A DNA stretch of 64,000 bases from Maritimibacter dapengensis (GTDB lineage Bacteria > Pseudomonadota > Alphaproteobacteria > Rhodobacterales > Rhodobacteraceae). The notes under the pieces are model-generated. The model ran no database searches and had not been told where the DNA came from. It saw only the letters and a list, made by a program, of their open reading frames with translations. The stretch is from positions 164,001-228,000 of the forward strand of contig NZ_JAHUZE010000004.1 of NCBI RefSeq assembly GCF_019218265.1, given 5' to 3'. The position numbers and the translations under genes were made by a program. How positions within the stretch are numbered: the stretch's first letter is position 1; the number at the start of each line of letters is the position of its first letter. Shown piece by piece: positions 44,676 through 55,105 of the stretch.

Positions 44676-45509
44676 TCACGCCTTGGCGAGAAGCCAGTCT
44701 GCCAACCGGGTGGGCAGAAGCCGCCGCCCCCAATAGGCGACATATGTCGGAATGGTGACAAGGTAGCGTGGCCGCGGACGCGAGGCTTCGAGGGCTTTCA
44801 CAAGCTTGGCCGTGACCGCCGAAGCGGGCCGTTCGAACGGGTCTTTCGCCTCCAGATTGCGGTTCAGCCGCGGGATGATCTTCTGTTCGTAGCCCGTCCG
44901 CCTGGCCGAGGCTTCCCAATCCACCCAGCGTTCGAAATGCGCCTTGGAATTCTTTCGGAAATCCGAAGTGATCGGCCCCGGTTCGATCAGCACCGCCTGT
45001 ATGTTGTCGCCGGCCAGTTCCAGCCGGAGCGTATCGGCATACCCCTCCATCGCGAACTTGGTCGCCGCGTAAGGTGCGCGCCACTTGATGGTAGACAGGC
45101 CGAGGGTCGACGAACACATGACGATGCGACCATGCCCCTGTGCGCGCATGATCGGAATGACGCACCTGCACAATTCGTGCACACCGAAGAAGTTGGTCTC
45201 GAAGATTTCGCGCAGCGCGTCGAGCGGCAGGTCTTCCGCGGCGACCGGAAAGCCGTAGCCTGCGTTAGCAAAGATCGCGTCGAGCGTCCCACCCGTCCGA
45301 TCCACCGCTTCCGCGACCGCCACCGCGATGCTCTCTGCGTCCGTGTGGTCGAGGCGAAGGCACTCGAAACCTTCGTCGCGGAGGCGCGATACGTCGGCGG
45401 GTTTGCGACAGGTCGCAAAAACACGCCAGCCCCGCGACCGAAGTCGGTGTGCCGCATCGTATCCGATGCCGCTCGAGCAGCCGGTGATAAGGATGGATTT
45501 CTGGGTCAT
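44676..45509 (-). CDS. SDR family oxidoreductase
   Basis: A 277-residue short-chain dehydrogenase. The cofactor loop is ILITGCSSGIGYDAA, followed by IFANAGYGFP, the catalytic Ser in IVMCSSTLGLS and YAATKFAMEGYADTL with catalytic Tyr and Lys. The NAGYG and YAATKFA forms with a long C-terminus fit the classical SDRs annotated as SDR family NAD(P)-dependent oxidoreductases, often acting on retinol-like or fatty substrates. The ATG at 45509 lies in front of TQKSILITG. It stands alone, 63 bp upstream of the twin-transmembrane gene. Confidence 0.88.
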   Translation of the reverse strand: MTQKSILITGCSSGIGYDAAHRLRSRGWRVFATCRKPADVSRLRDEGFECLRLDHTDAESIAVAVAEAVDRTGGTLDAIFANAGYGFPVAAEDLPLDALREIFETNFFGVHELCRCVIPIMRAQGHGRIVMCSSTLGLSTIKWRAPYAATKFAMEGYADTLRLELAGDNIQAVLIEPGPITSDFRKNSKAHFERWVDWEASARRTGYEQKIIPRLNRNLEAKDPFERPASAVTAKLVKALEASRPRPRYLVTIPTYVAYWGRRLLPTRLADWLLAKA

Positions 45510-45562
45510 GCCCCGCCTCGTTTGCACCCGACGCTAGACCGGGGGCAGGGCGGGCGCAACGC

Positions 45563-46114
45563 TCAGGGCGCGTCTTCGGTCAGGAACGAACCGGACATGA
45601 AACCGCGTTCGCCGGTCTCCAGAACTCGGATCGTGCGCCATCCGTCTCCTGCATCTCCCAAGTCTTCAACGGCGGTGCCATACCCCAGCGCGTTGATCAC
45701 GCCATGCGACGTCGACGGCCCGCCCCGCACGTTCACCCGGTTGCCGGTCACGTAAAGGAATGCGACCTGTTCGGGAACCGGCGTGGGTTCGACCGAAGCC
45801 TGTACAAGCTCCGCCTCTGGCTTCTGGTCCACCGTCAGGGCCGCGGTCTGAAGCAAGTCTTCCGATGGCGGCTCTGCGGACGCGAGGAACACGGTCGCCG
45901 TCTCCGGGCTTGCGTCCGAGCGAAGCGCGGCGGCAAGGGCGTCGGCATGTTCGGATTTCGGTTTCGCGTCGGCCGTCCCCGGCATCAGCAAACCAGCGAA
46001 CAGCTGAGACTCGCGACCGATCGTCGTGTCCGGCAGGCCTTCGTCGCGGCCGAAAAATGTCATTGCGGCCCCGAGGCCGACAACGGTTAAAACCGAAAGT
46101 CTGAAAACACCCAA
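45563..46114 (-). CDS. Secreted SH3-domain protein
   Basis: A 183-residue protein: hydrophobic start FRLSVLTVVGLGAAMTFFG, a low-complexity Ala/Glu/Pro middle, and a C-terminal bacterial SH3 domain (about 125-180) with VTGNRVNVRGGPSTSHGVI and GERGFMSGSFL. The NVRGGPS motif is characteristic. Bacterial SH3 domains bind cell-wall peptides, so it probably acts in the periplasm or cell wall. It is divergent from parC across 160 bp. Confidence 0.82.
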   Translation of the reverse strand: MGVFRLSVLTVVGLGAAMTFFGRDEGLPDTTIGRESQLFAGLLMPGTADAKPKSEHADALAAALRSDASPETATVFLASAEPPSEDLLQTAALTVDQKPEAELVQASVEPTPVPEQVAFLYVTGNRVNVRGGPSTSHGVINALGYGTAVEDLGDAGDGWRTIRVLETGERGFMSGSFLTEDAP

Positions 46115-46274
46115 AGTACCATCCCCTTAAAACCCTGAAATGCTAGCCCTTTGACGTTACGCGAACAATGATTCGCCAAAACATTCGAGCTTTCGTTGCT
46201 CACTTAACGCGCCCGATGTTCGGATTGTTCAATCCTGCTTTACGAAGAATCGCTCCCGGTCTATTTCAGAACCC
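46115..46274. promoter_or_regulatory. Divergent promoter region, SH3 protein / parC
   Basis: 160 bp with no gene and a lower GC content than its surroundings. It must hold the start sites of both genes. No clear palindrome or CtrA pair (TTAA-N7-TTAA) was found. Confidence 0.4.
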
Positions 46275-48728
46275 ATGAACGACATCGTGGACGATCCCGA
46301 AAACCCAGGCTCCGAGGTGGCCGAGCCGCTGCGCCGGGCCATTGGTGACCGCTATCTGACTTACGCGTTGTCCACGATCATGAACCGGGCGCTGCCCGAT
46401 GCGCGCGACGGTTTGAAACCGGTGCATCGACGCATCCTTTACGCGATGCGCGAGCTGCGACTCGCCTCCAACGGGCGTTTCCGCAAGTCCTCCAAGATTT
46501 CCGGCGACGTGATGGGCAACTATCACCCGCACGGCGATGCGGCCATTTACGACGCGATGGCGCGTCTCGCGCAGGACTTCAACGTGCGCTACCCGCTCGT
46601 GGACGGGCAGGGGAACTTCGGCAATATCGACGGCGACAACCCGGCGGCCTCGCGATACACCGAAGCGCGGATGACCTCCGTCGCCGAAGCGATGCTCGAA
46701 GGTCTGGACGAGGACTCGGTCGATTTTCGCGAGAATTACGACGGCACCCTGCGCGAACCAGTCGTGCTGCCTGCCACCTTCCCGCATCTTCTGGCCAACG
46801 GTGCTGCCGGGATCGCGGTCGGCATGGCGACGAACATTCCGCCGCACAACATCGCCGAGCTCGTCGATGCCTGCCTGCACCTGATCAAGACGCCCGATGC
46901 CCGCGACGACACGCTCCTGAACTATATCCCCGGACCCGACTTCCCGACCGGCGGCGTGATCGTCGAGCCGCGAGAGAACATCGCCAACGCCTATCGCACC
47001 GGCCGTGGGTCGATCCGGCTTCAGGCCCGGTGGGAGGTCGAAGACCTTGGCCGTGGCCAATGGCAGGTGATCGTCACCGAAATCCCGTTCCAGGTTCAGA
47101 AGTCCAAGCTGATCGAGAAGATCGCCGAACTGATTCAAACCCGGAAAATCCCCGTTCTTGCCGACATCCGGGACGAGAGCGCGGACGACATCCGCGTGGT
47201 GCTGGAACCCAAGACCAAGAACGTGGACCCGGAAGTGCTCATGGGTCTTCTGTTCCGAAATTCCGACCTCGAGACGCGCTTTTCGCTCAACATGAACGTG
47301 CTGATCGACGGGCTGACGCCGAAAGTTTGCTCGCTCAAGGAAGTGCTGCGTGCCTTCCTGGATTTCCGGCGCGAAGTGCTGATCCGTCGGTCGCAGCACC
47401 GGATGGAGCGGATCGACCACCGGCTCGAAGTACTCGAAGGCTTCATTATCGCCTTCCTGAACCTCGATCGCGTGATCGACATCATCCGCTACGACGACGA
47501 CCCCAAGGCCGCGCTGATGTATGAGGATTGGTCGCGACCGCATCAGGAGACGATTGCGCGCGCCACCTCCGAGAAAGACTACGTGTCGCCGCTGCTCGGA
47601 GTCGATGTCGATGCGCTGGAACTGCGCGACGATGAAAGCGCCGCGGCACCCGAGATCATCACCGACAAAACCGGGACGGGTGCGACGCCGAAACGCTTCG
47701 TGGGCCGTTCCGAGGGCCTGTCGGACGTGCAGGCCGATGCGATCTTGAACATGCGCCTGCGGTCCTTGCGACGGCTCGAAGAGCTGGAACTGATCCGCGA
47801 ACGTGACGCATTGATGGAAGAACGCGCGGGCCTCGAAGACCTGTTGGATAGCGAAGACCTGCAATGGGGTCGCATTTCCGATGAGCTGAAGGACGCGAAA
47901 AAGAAATTCGGCAAGGACTACGAGGGCGGCGAGCGCCGCACCACCTTCGCCGAGGCGACAGAAGTGGCGGACGTCCCGATGGAAGCGCTGATCGAGCGCG
48001 AACCTGTGACCGTGGTCTGCTCGCAAATGGGATGGATCAGGGCCATGTCGGGCCATGTCGACCTCACCCGAGAGTTCAAGTTCAAGGACGGCGACGGCCC
48101 CCGCTTCGCCTTCCATGCCGAGACGACGGACAGGATCGTTCTGTTCGGTGCGAACGGGCGGTTCTACACGCTCGGGGCGTCGAACCTCCCCGGCGGGCGC
48201 GGTATGGGCGAACCCGTGCGTCTCATGCTCGACCTGCCCAACGATGTCGAAATCGTGGACATGTTCGTCCACGACCCCGAACGCCGCCTGATCGTCGCCT
48301 CGAACGAAGGCAATGGTTTCATCGTTCCGGAAACGGACGTGATCGCGCAGACGAAGAACGGCAAACAGGTGCTGAACGTCGGCGAGGGCGTGGCGAAGCT
48401 CGTGCGCAAGGTGTCGGGCGATCACGTGGCGGTCGTGTCCGAGAACCGCAAACTCCTCGTCTTCCCGCTCGACGAACTGCCCGAAATGGGGCGGGGCAAG
48501 GGCGTCCGGCTTCAGAAATACAAGATGGCGCGCGGGCGGCAAGGCACGCTCGACCTCGATGGCGGGCTCTCCGATCTGACGACCTTCACCCTGTCCGAAG
48601 GCTTGTCATGGGCGGCAGGCTCCGACCGGACCCGCACCGAGGTCGATATGACACCGTGGATCGGCAAGCGTGCGGGCGTGGGCAAATTGCCCCCGCACGG
48701 CTTCCCCAAGAACAACAGGTTCACCTGA
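46275..48728 (+). CDS. parC: DNA topoisomerase IV subunit A
   Basis: An 817-residue type II topoisomerase subunit that unlinks daughter chromosomes. The winged-helix part has LKPVHRRILYAMRELRL, the quinolone region GNYHPHGDAAIYDAMARL and the catalytic tyrosine in ASRYTEARMTS (Tyr128). The QRDR serine of E. coli ParC (Ser80) is Ala89 here, as I recall for other alphaproteobacteria, where it is linked to low quinolone sensitivity. The C-terminal beta-propeller is present but divergent. KISGDVMGNYHP favours ParC over GyrA. It precedes DUF898 by 3 nt. Confidence 0.93.
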   Translation: MNDIVDDPENPGSEVAEPLRRAIGDRYLTYALSTIMNRALPDARDGLKPVHRRILYAMRELRLASNGRFRKSSKISGDVMGNYHPHGDAAIYDAMARLAQDFNVRYPLVDGQGNFGNIDGDNPAASRYTEARMTSVAEAMLEGLDEDSVDFRENYDGTLREPVVLPATFPHLLANGAAGIAVGMATNIPPHNIAELVDACLHLIKTPDARDDTLLNYIPGPDFPTGGVIVEPRENIANAYRTGRGSIRLQARWEVEDLGRGQWQVIVTEIPFQVQKSKLIEKIAELIQTRKIPVLADIRDESADDIRVVLEPKTKNVDPEVLMGLLFRNSDLETRFSLNMNVLIDGLTPKVCSLKEVLRAFLDFRREVLIRRSQHRMERIDHRLEVLEGFIIAFLNLDRVIDIIRYDDDPKAALMYEDWSRPHQETIARATSEKDYVSPLLGVDVDALELRDDESAAAPEIITDKTGTGATPKRFVGRSEGLSDVQADAILNMRLRSLRRLEELELIRERDALMEERAGLEDLLDSEDLQWGRISDELKDAKKKFGKDYEGGERRTTFAEATEVADVPMEALIEREPVTVVCSQMGWIRAMSGHVDLTREFKFKDGDGPRFAFHAETTDRIVLFGANGRFYTLGASNLPGGRGMGEPVRLMLDLPNDVEIVDMFVHDPERRLIVASNEGNGFIVPETDVIAQTKNGKQVLNVGEGVAKLVRKVSGDHVAVVSENRKLLVFPLDELPEMGRGKGVRLQKYKMARGRQGTLDLDGGLSDLTTFTLSEGLSWAAGSDRTRTEVDMTPWIGKRAGVGKLPPHGFPKNNRFT

Positions 48729-48731
48729 CCG

Positions 48732-49919
48732 ATGGCGCTTGCGGACCTGACCACGACATACGCAGGCCGCAAAGGCGCGATGTTCAAACTGGCGCTCGTG
48801 ACCGGTCTGTTCACCGTCCTGACTGCTGGCATCTACCGCTTCTGGATGAAGACCCGGATGCGCCGCTATTACTGGTCCGCGATCCGGCCCGGTGGCCAAC
48901 CGCTCGAATACGTCGGTCTGCCGACCGAGAAACTGCTCGGGTTCCTCACCGCGGTCGTCTTCCTCGCTTTCTACATCGGGATCGTGAACTTGATCCTGAT
49001 GTTCTTCTCCTTCTCGCTGTTCCAGGGCAACGCGCCGGCCTATGCCGTGTCGGTCGTCGGGGTGACCCCGCTCATCTTCTTCGCCCAGTATCGCGCCCGC
49101 CGCTACGTGCTCGCCCGCACCCGTTGGCGTGGCATCCGCTTCGGGCTTGAACCCGGCGTGATGGGCTTCATCTGGCGCTCTTTGCTCCACTGGGGCCTGA
49201 CTGTGGCCACCTTCGGCCTTTGGTGGCCCGCCAAGACGTTCTGGCTCGAGAAATACCGCACCGACCGCACCTTTTACGGCACCCGACGGATGCATCAGGG
49301 TGGGCGCTGGTTCATACTCTACCCGGCCACGCTCCACATTGTCATCGGGGCGGCGATCATTGCGCTCACAGGTGTTCTGGTCTGGCAAATGGACGGGCCC
49401 GAAGCCGCCCCGCTCGGGGCCATCGGCTTTTTCTGGATGGTCTTCGGCTTCGCGCATTACAAGGCGCAGGCCTTCAAACGCCTGACCGAAGCGAAGTCAG
49501 GCGGCGACATCGGCTTTCGCACTGAGCCCCGTTCGGGCCGCGTGCTGGGCATCTACCTCGGCGGGATGGCAGCGATCCTCGGCATATTCACGGGTGCGCT
49601 TTTCGTGCTCGGGTTCGTTTCGGCGGGTCTTCTCGCAGCCTTCGGGTTCGCCGTGGAAAACTGGATCGAGGGCGAGGATCTGACGGCTATCCCGGCCTTC
49701 GTTCCGATCGTGATCGGCCTCGTGCTCTACTTCGGCGTCTTCATCTTCTATGGCGTCCTGAAGGAGGTGTTCATCACACTCCCGATGGCGCAGCACTTCT
49801 CGGAAGTGACCGAAATCACAAACCCCGCTTCTCTCTCTGAAATACGCCAGCGCGATCGCGACGAGTTTGCCGAGGCCGAAGGCTTCGCCGATGCCCTGCC
49901 ACTCGGAGATGCGTTTTGA
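48732..49919 (+). CDS. DUF898 (YjgN) membrane protein
   Basis: A 395-residue inner-membrane protein of the YjgN family with a TTAGIYRFWMKTRMRRYYW motif after the first span and its counterpart ATFGLWWPAKTFWLEKYRT after the middle spans, showing an internal repeat. About eight spans are predicted. YjgN proteins have no known function. The gene begins 3 nt after parC and ends overlapping the M48 protease gene by 4 nt, so DUF898 and the protease are translated together. Confidence 0.87.
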   Translation: MALADLTTTYAGRKGAMFKLALVTGLFTVLTAGIYRFWMKTRMRRYYWSAIRPGGQPLEYVGLPTEKLLGFLTAVVFLAFYIGIVNLILMFFSFSLFQGNAPAYAVSVVGVTPLIFFAQYRARRYVLARTRWRGIRFGLEPGVMGFIWRSLLHWGLTVATFGLWWPAKTFWLEKYRTDRTFYGTRRMHQGGRWFILYPATLHIVIGAAIIALTGVLVWQMDGPEAAPLGAIGFFWMVFGFAHYKAQAFKRLTEAKSGGDIGFRTEPRSGRVLGIYLGGMAAILGIFTGALFVLGFVSAGLLAAFGFAVENWIEGEDLTAIPAFVPIVIGLVLYFGVFIFYGVLKEVFITLPMAQHFSEVTEITNPASLSEIRQRDRDEFAEAEGFADALPLGDAF

Positions 49920-51391
49920 CAGACGACGCGCAGCCAAAGGTCTATGCCACGTTCAGAATGGGCAACGCCAAGCGGGAAGAGCGTGTGTCGCTTGAGCTTT
50001 CGTCTTCCGCCCTGATCCTCGTGACCGATACGGGCTTCAGGCTCCCATGGGGCCTTCGTGGACTCGTGGAGGTGCCCGGGGAGGCCGGCTCTCTGACCGT
50101 CTCCGATGGCGCCGAAAGCCCCGCACGCCTGACAATCGACGACCCGGCCATCGCCTCTCACCTCCGCAGCGTCGCCCCGCAACTCGCCAGTCGTGACATT
50201 CCATCCGACAGCCACGAAGACGCGGCAGGCAAAGTCTTTGCGCAATTTGCGGATGGCAAGAGTGCCTTGATCCACCGCGTCATGCTCCAACTTTCCGACA
50301 CCCATCTGGAAATCGTCCATTCGGACGGTGCCCGCCAGCAATGGGCACTGATCCACCTGCGCGCGCTCAGGGATCAGGCTTATTCAGACGGGTTGGTGGT
50401 CAAGGACGGTCACGGCACGACAGCGCGCCTGTTCATCGACAATCCCAATATCGCCAAACATCTCAGGCAGGTCGCGCCCGATCTCGACCAACGTGCACCG
50501 GTCACGAATTGGGGCCGGATCACCGGCTGGGCCGGTGGTGCCGTGGCGTCCGTCGCGCTTATCATCTTCGTTCTGGTCCCGATCATGGCCGACCAGCTCG
50601 CGACTTATCTGCCGCCCGAAGGCGAGGCGGCGCTGGGCGACGCGACATTCGAACAGATCAGAACGGCGCTCGGCGAATTCGACGCTCCGGTGAAGCTCTG
50701 CGAGGACCCCGAGGGGCGGGCGGCCCTGGACAAGATGGTGGCGCGGCTCAATCCCGACCCGGATCTTCCTTACCCCGTTAAGCTCGCAGTCCTGGACAAT
50801 GATCTCGTGAACGCCTTCGCCCTTCCCGGTGGGCGCGTCGTTCTGTTTCGCGGGATGATCGACAAAGCCGAGAATCCTGACGAGATCGCTTCGATCCTCG
50901 CCCATGAATTTGGCCATGTCGTGAACCGCGATCCGACCCGCGACGCTTTGCGCTCTGCAGGGTCGATCGGTGTCCTTGGGCTCCTCTTCGGTGATTTTGC
51001 AGGCGGCACCGTGGTCCTCATGCTTTCGAACCAGCTTATCAACGCCAAGTATTCGCAAGCCGCCGAAGCAGGGGCGGACGATTATGCGCATGACCTGATG
51101 ACCCGCGCCAACCTCGACCCCGGTGCGCTGGGCTCGATTTTTCAGAGATTGATGGACGAATATGGCGATGCCGAAGGCATCATGGCGCATCTCGCGTCGC
51201 ACCCGAGCATGCGCGCGCGCATCGCGGCGGCGCAGCAGGCCGCGTCGGGCGGCGATTTTGGCCCGCCATCCATCACCAGCGCGGAATGGAACGCCCTGCG
51301 AGGCATCTGCGGTCCCCGGTCTGTGGACGACGAAGGACTGAACGAGGATTCGACTGACACGCCGTCAGGCGGTCTCAGCACCGACAATTGA
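49916..51391 (+). CDS. M48 family metalloprotease with duplicated N-terminal domain
   Basis: A 491-residue membrane protease. It starts with TTG inside the DUF898 stop (TTGA), an unusual start set by this overlap. Residues 9-90 and 107-190 are two copies of one domain: compare ARLTIDDPAIASHLRSVAP with ARLFIDNPNIAKHLRQVAP. A membrane span follows (GGAVASVALIIFVLVPIM, about 207-224). The zinc motif is AHEFGHVVNRD (His330, His334), with a later Glu384 in QAAEAGADDY. It resembles the BepA/Oma1 group that degrades damaged envelope proteins. The end overlaps the convergent P450 gene by 27 nt. Confidence 0.9.
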   Translation: MTDDAQPKVYATFRMGNAKREERVSLELSSSALILVTDTGFRLPWGLRGLVEVPGEAGSLTVSDGAESPARLTIDDPAIASHLRSVAPQLASRDIPSDSHEDAAGKVFAQFADGKSALIHRVMLQLSDTHLEIVHSDGARQQWALIHLRALRDQAYSDGLVVKDGHGTTARLFIDNPNIAKHLRQVAPDLDQRAPVTNWGRITGWAGGAVASVALIIFVLVPIMADQLATYLPPEGEAALGDATFEQIRTALGEFDAPVKLCEDPEGRAALDKMVARLNPDPDLPYPVKLAVLDNDLVNAFALPGGRVVLFRGMIDKAENPDEIASILAHEFGHVVNRDPTRDALRSAGSIGVLGLLFGDFAGGTVVLMLSNQLINAKYSQAAEAGADDYAHDLMTRANLDPGALGSIFQRLMDEYGDAEGIMAHLASHPSMRARIAAAQQAASGGDFGPPSITSAEWNALRGICGPRSVDDEGLNEDSTDTPSGGLSTDN

Positions 51392-52762
51392 CGGATCGTG
51401 CGCAGCAGGTTCGAGAGGTTCTGCCTGTAGCCAGACGCCACCGCCCGGTCTCAGAGACAGGATCATGACCGGCTCCGGCTCGCGCCCCTCGACCGGATTG
51501 AACCTGAACCGGGACAAGAGCGTGGCGAGCACGATCACAGCCTCCTGCAACCCGAAATCCATGCCAAGGCATACGCGCGGTCCCGCGCCGAACGGCAGAT
51601 AGGCGAAGCGGTCGATTGCTTTCGGGTCCGCGAACCTGTCCGGGTCGAAGGCGTCGGGCCGGTCCCAGACACCTTCGTTGCGGTGCAGCGCATAGAACGG
51701 CAACAGCATGACATCGCCCGGCCGCACTTCGCGGTCCCTGAGCTTGTCATGCGCCGTGGCGGTGCGCGACAGCATCGCGACCGGCGGATAAAGCCGCATG
51801 GCTTCCTGCACGATCTGCCGGATGTAGCCTAAGTGCGGCACGTCTTCCGCGGTTGCCGCCCGCCCGTTCAGAACCTTTCGCGCCTCCGCGCTGGCCTTCT
51901 TCTGCACCTCCTGATCGAAACCCACGAGGTAGAGCGACCATGACAGGGCGAGTGCGGTCGTCTCGTGCCCGGCGACAAGGAACGTCAACAGGTTGTCGCG
52001 AAGCTCTTCTGCGCTCATGGTGCGGCCGGTTTCCGGGTCCGATGCCCCGATCAGCAGGTCGAGAAGCGGGGGCGGGTCCGCCGCCTCTCGCCCCATCCGT
52101 GCACGCACAGCGGCATCTGCGGCGTTCCGCAATTCGGCGATCAGGAAACGTGCGACGGTCCTGCCGGGCCGTGGCACGACAGCCGGAACCTGAAGTATAT
52201 CCAGGAACGATGCGCGTCCCGCTGTTTCCAGATAGCGGTCGATGGCCCGGTGCGCGACTTCACGCGGGATCGCCGTGTCTTCGGACATGGATACGGCCGC
52301 GATCACCTCGAACGCGGTCTGGAGCATCTCCGCGTGCATGTCGAGCGGACCGTTTGCTTTGGCCACCCTCACACAGGCCTCTTCTGCCGCTTGCGTCATC
52401 ACGGGGGTCAATGCGGTCAGGTTTCGCGGTGCGAAAACCGGCATCGCCGCCCGCCGCTGCCAACGCCAGTGCGCCCCTTCGGCAAGGAATATCCCATTGC
52501 CGAGAGCTGGCCGCAGCATCGCCTGCGCCTCTTCCGATTTCGGGTAATCCTCGGCCGCGTCCTTGAGGATGCGGCGCAGCGAAGGCGGGTCCATCACCAT
52601 GTGGAACCGCCGCACGACGTGCCCCGAAACGATCGGTTGCGTGAAGGCGATTTTCGGCAGAAGCGCCAGAGCATTGCGCTGCATCGCACGGACCCCGGCG
52701 AGAAACCCGCGCGGGCGGGAAGAAATCGGGACGGCGACAGGCAATTGATTTCGCGTCAACAT
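51365..52762 (-). CDS. Cytochrome P450
   Basis: A 465-residue P450 monooxygenase. The I-helix oxygen motif is TFLVAGHETTALALSW, the K-helix ExxR lies in QEAMRLYPPVAM, and the haem loop is YLPFGAGPRVCLGMDFG with the thiolate cysteine. This fits the bacterial CYP4/CYP110-like group that oxidises fatty or terpenoid compounds, but the substrate is open. The ATG at 52762 was chosen; an in-frame GTG at 52792 would add ten residues. No redox partner gene adjoins it. Confidence 0.92.
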   Translation of the reverse strand: MLTRNQLPVAVPISSRPRGFLAGVRAMQRNALALLPKIAFTQPIVSGHVVRRFHMVMDPPSLRRILKDAAEDYPKSEEAQAMLRPALGNGIFLAEGAHWRWQRRAAMPVFAPRNLTALTPVMTQAAEEACVRVAKANGPLDMHAEMLQTAFEVIAAVSMSEDTAIPREVAHRAIDRYLETAGRASFLDILQVPAVVPRPGRTVARFLIAELRNAADAAVRARMGREAADPPPLLDLLIGASDPETGRTMSAEELRDNLLTFLVAGHETTALALSWSLYLVGFDQEVQKKASAEARKVLNGRAATAEDVPHLGYIRQIVQEAMRLYPPVAMLSRTATAHDKLRDREVRPGDVMLLPFYALHRNEGVWDRPDAFDPDRFADPKAIDRFAYLPFGAGPRVCLGMDFGLQEAVIVLATLLSRFRFNPVEGREPEPVMILSLRPGGGVWLQAEPLEPAAHDPSIVGAETA

Positions 52763-52860
52763 GCCTGAAACTACTCGCCGAATGCCGCTCACGGCAAGCT
52801 CTCGAATTGAACTGAAGCGCGACAGCGGCTATCACCAAGCGAATCTTACGAGGAGTGACC

Positions 52861-53607
52861 ATGCCCCGCCTATCCAAATTCGCCGCGATGGCCGCCGCCG
52901 CGCTCACGCTGACCGCCTGTGCGACGACCGACGATCTGGCGGACGTGCCCGAACCGATGGGCCGCTTTCTCCTCGGCCATTCCGTAACCGTTGTCGAGCA
53001 GCCGGAGATCGGGCCGTTCTCCCGCGAAGCGACCGACGAAGCCTGGGAAGAAGCGATCAATTTCGCGATGGAAGAGCGCTTCGGTCGGTATGACGGTGAC
53101 AAGTATTTCCACATCGCGACCAAGGTGGACGGCTACGCGCTGGCAATGGTCGGCATTCCGCTCGTCTTCACGCCCAAATCCGTCCTCGTCGCGAGCGTGA
53201 CGGTCTGGGACGACGAGAAGGGCACCAAGATCAACGAAGACCCCGAGATTTTCTCGGTGTCGGAAGAGCTTTCGGTCGAGCAACTCATCGGTACAGGCCT
53301 GACCAAGACCGCCGACGAACAGATGCTCTCGCTGTCACGTGCGCTGGCCAAGCGCGTTCACCAGTGGATGCTCGAGAACCCGGAATGGTTCGGCGACGCG
53401 TCCCTCATGGATCCGGCGACCACCTCGGCAGGCAAACCCGCCCCGACAGCCGGTACGATCCCGCCGCAATTCGCACGGGTCAAAGACGGCGAGCTCGAGG
53501 GCGGCGAGGAAGTCGGCGGCACGTCCACCGGCGTCCAGAGCGAGGTCGAAGGCTCCGGCTCGACGCAGACGACCGTCGGCGAAACCATGGTGGAAAGCTC
53601 GTCCTGA
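52861..53607 (+). CDS. Putative lipoprotein of unknown function
   Basis: A 248-residue protein with a lipoprotein signal (MPRLSKFAAMAAAALTLTAC; lipobox LTAC). It is followed by DDLADVPEPMGRFLLGHSV, a predicted alpha/beta domain and an acidic, Gly/Ser/Thr-rich C-terminus that looks disordered (ELEGGEEVGGTSTGV). I do not recognise the family. A ribosome site GAGGAGTGACC precedes the ATG. It is divergent from the P450 gene and lies upstream of tuf, with a GC hairpin (53618-53634) that lacks a T-run between them. Confidence 0.7.
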   Translation: MPRLSKFAAMAAAALTLTACATTDDLADVPEPMGRFLLGHSVTVVEQPEIGPFSREATDEAWEEAINFAMEERFGRYDGDKYFHIATKVDGYALAMVGIPLVFTPKSVLVASVTVWDDEKGTKINEDPEIFSVSEELSVEQLIGTGLTKTADEQMLSLSRALAKRVHQWMLENPEWFGDASLMDPATTSAGKPAPTAGTIPPQFARVKDGELEGGEEVGGTSTGVQSEVEGSGSTQTTVGETMVESSS

Positions 53608-53766
53608 GCGACGGCTCGGGGCGTCCGGCGCCCCGGCCAATTCTCAAGGCACGCCACGGATGCATATCTTGCTTATCGGCTTGATTTTCCCCCAACCAGC
53701 GGCTAACGAGCCGGCGGTGTAATATTCCGGGTGCTGGGCACCCCCAACAAGACGAGGCGATGGCCA
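53608..53766. promoter_or_regulatory. tuf upstream region
   Basis: 159 bp without a gene. It has a GC stem (GGGGCG/CGCCCC, 53618-53634), a TAATAT box near 53719-53724, and a small hairpin GGGTGC/GCACCC (53729-53743) about 23 nt before the start codon of tuf. It probably holds the tuf promoter and leader. Confidence 0.45.
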
Positions 53767-54942
<1,176 letters not shown>

Positions 54943-55012
54943 TCGCTTTGACCCTGCGCCGGTGGTTTGACGCACGAGCACCGCAAGCCAGGGTTCCGAA
55001 CGAGTAATCCGG

Positions 55013-55040
55013 AAAGGCCGCCTCTTGGGGCGGCCTTTTC
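55013..55040 (+). terminator. Rho-independent terminator after tuf
   Basis: AAAGGCCGCC (55013-55022) pairs with GGCGGCCTTT (55029-55038) around a 6-nt loop, followed by TTC. It lies about 70 nt after the tuf stop and before the GNAT gene. Confidence 0.85.
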
Positions 55041-55105
55041 ATTTGCCTTTCACGTCATGTGCAGCGCCCTATGGCGAATGCCGGATCAGTTTGCAAAAAT
55101 GTGGA

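Noticed and set aside
46266-48542. Long antisense reading frame (758 codons) on the minus strand of parC
   Set aside because: It mirrors the intact parC frame in GC-rich DNA. Its product is His/Arg/Asp-rich with no family pattern, and parC itself is complete with all motifs.
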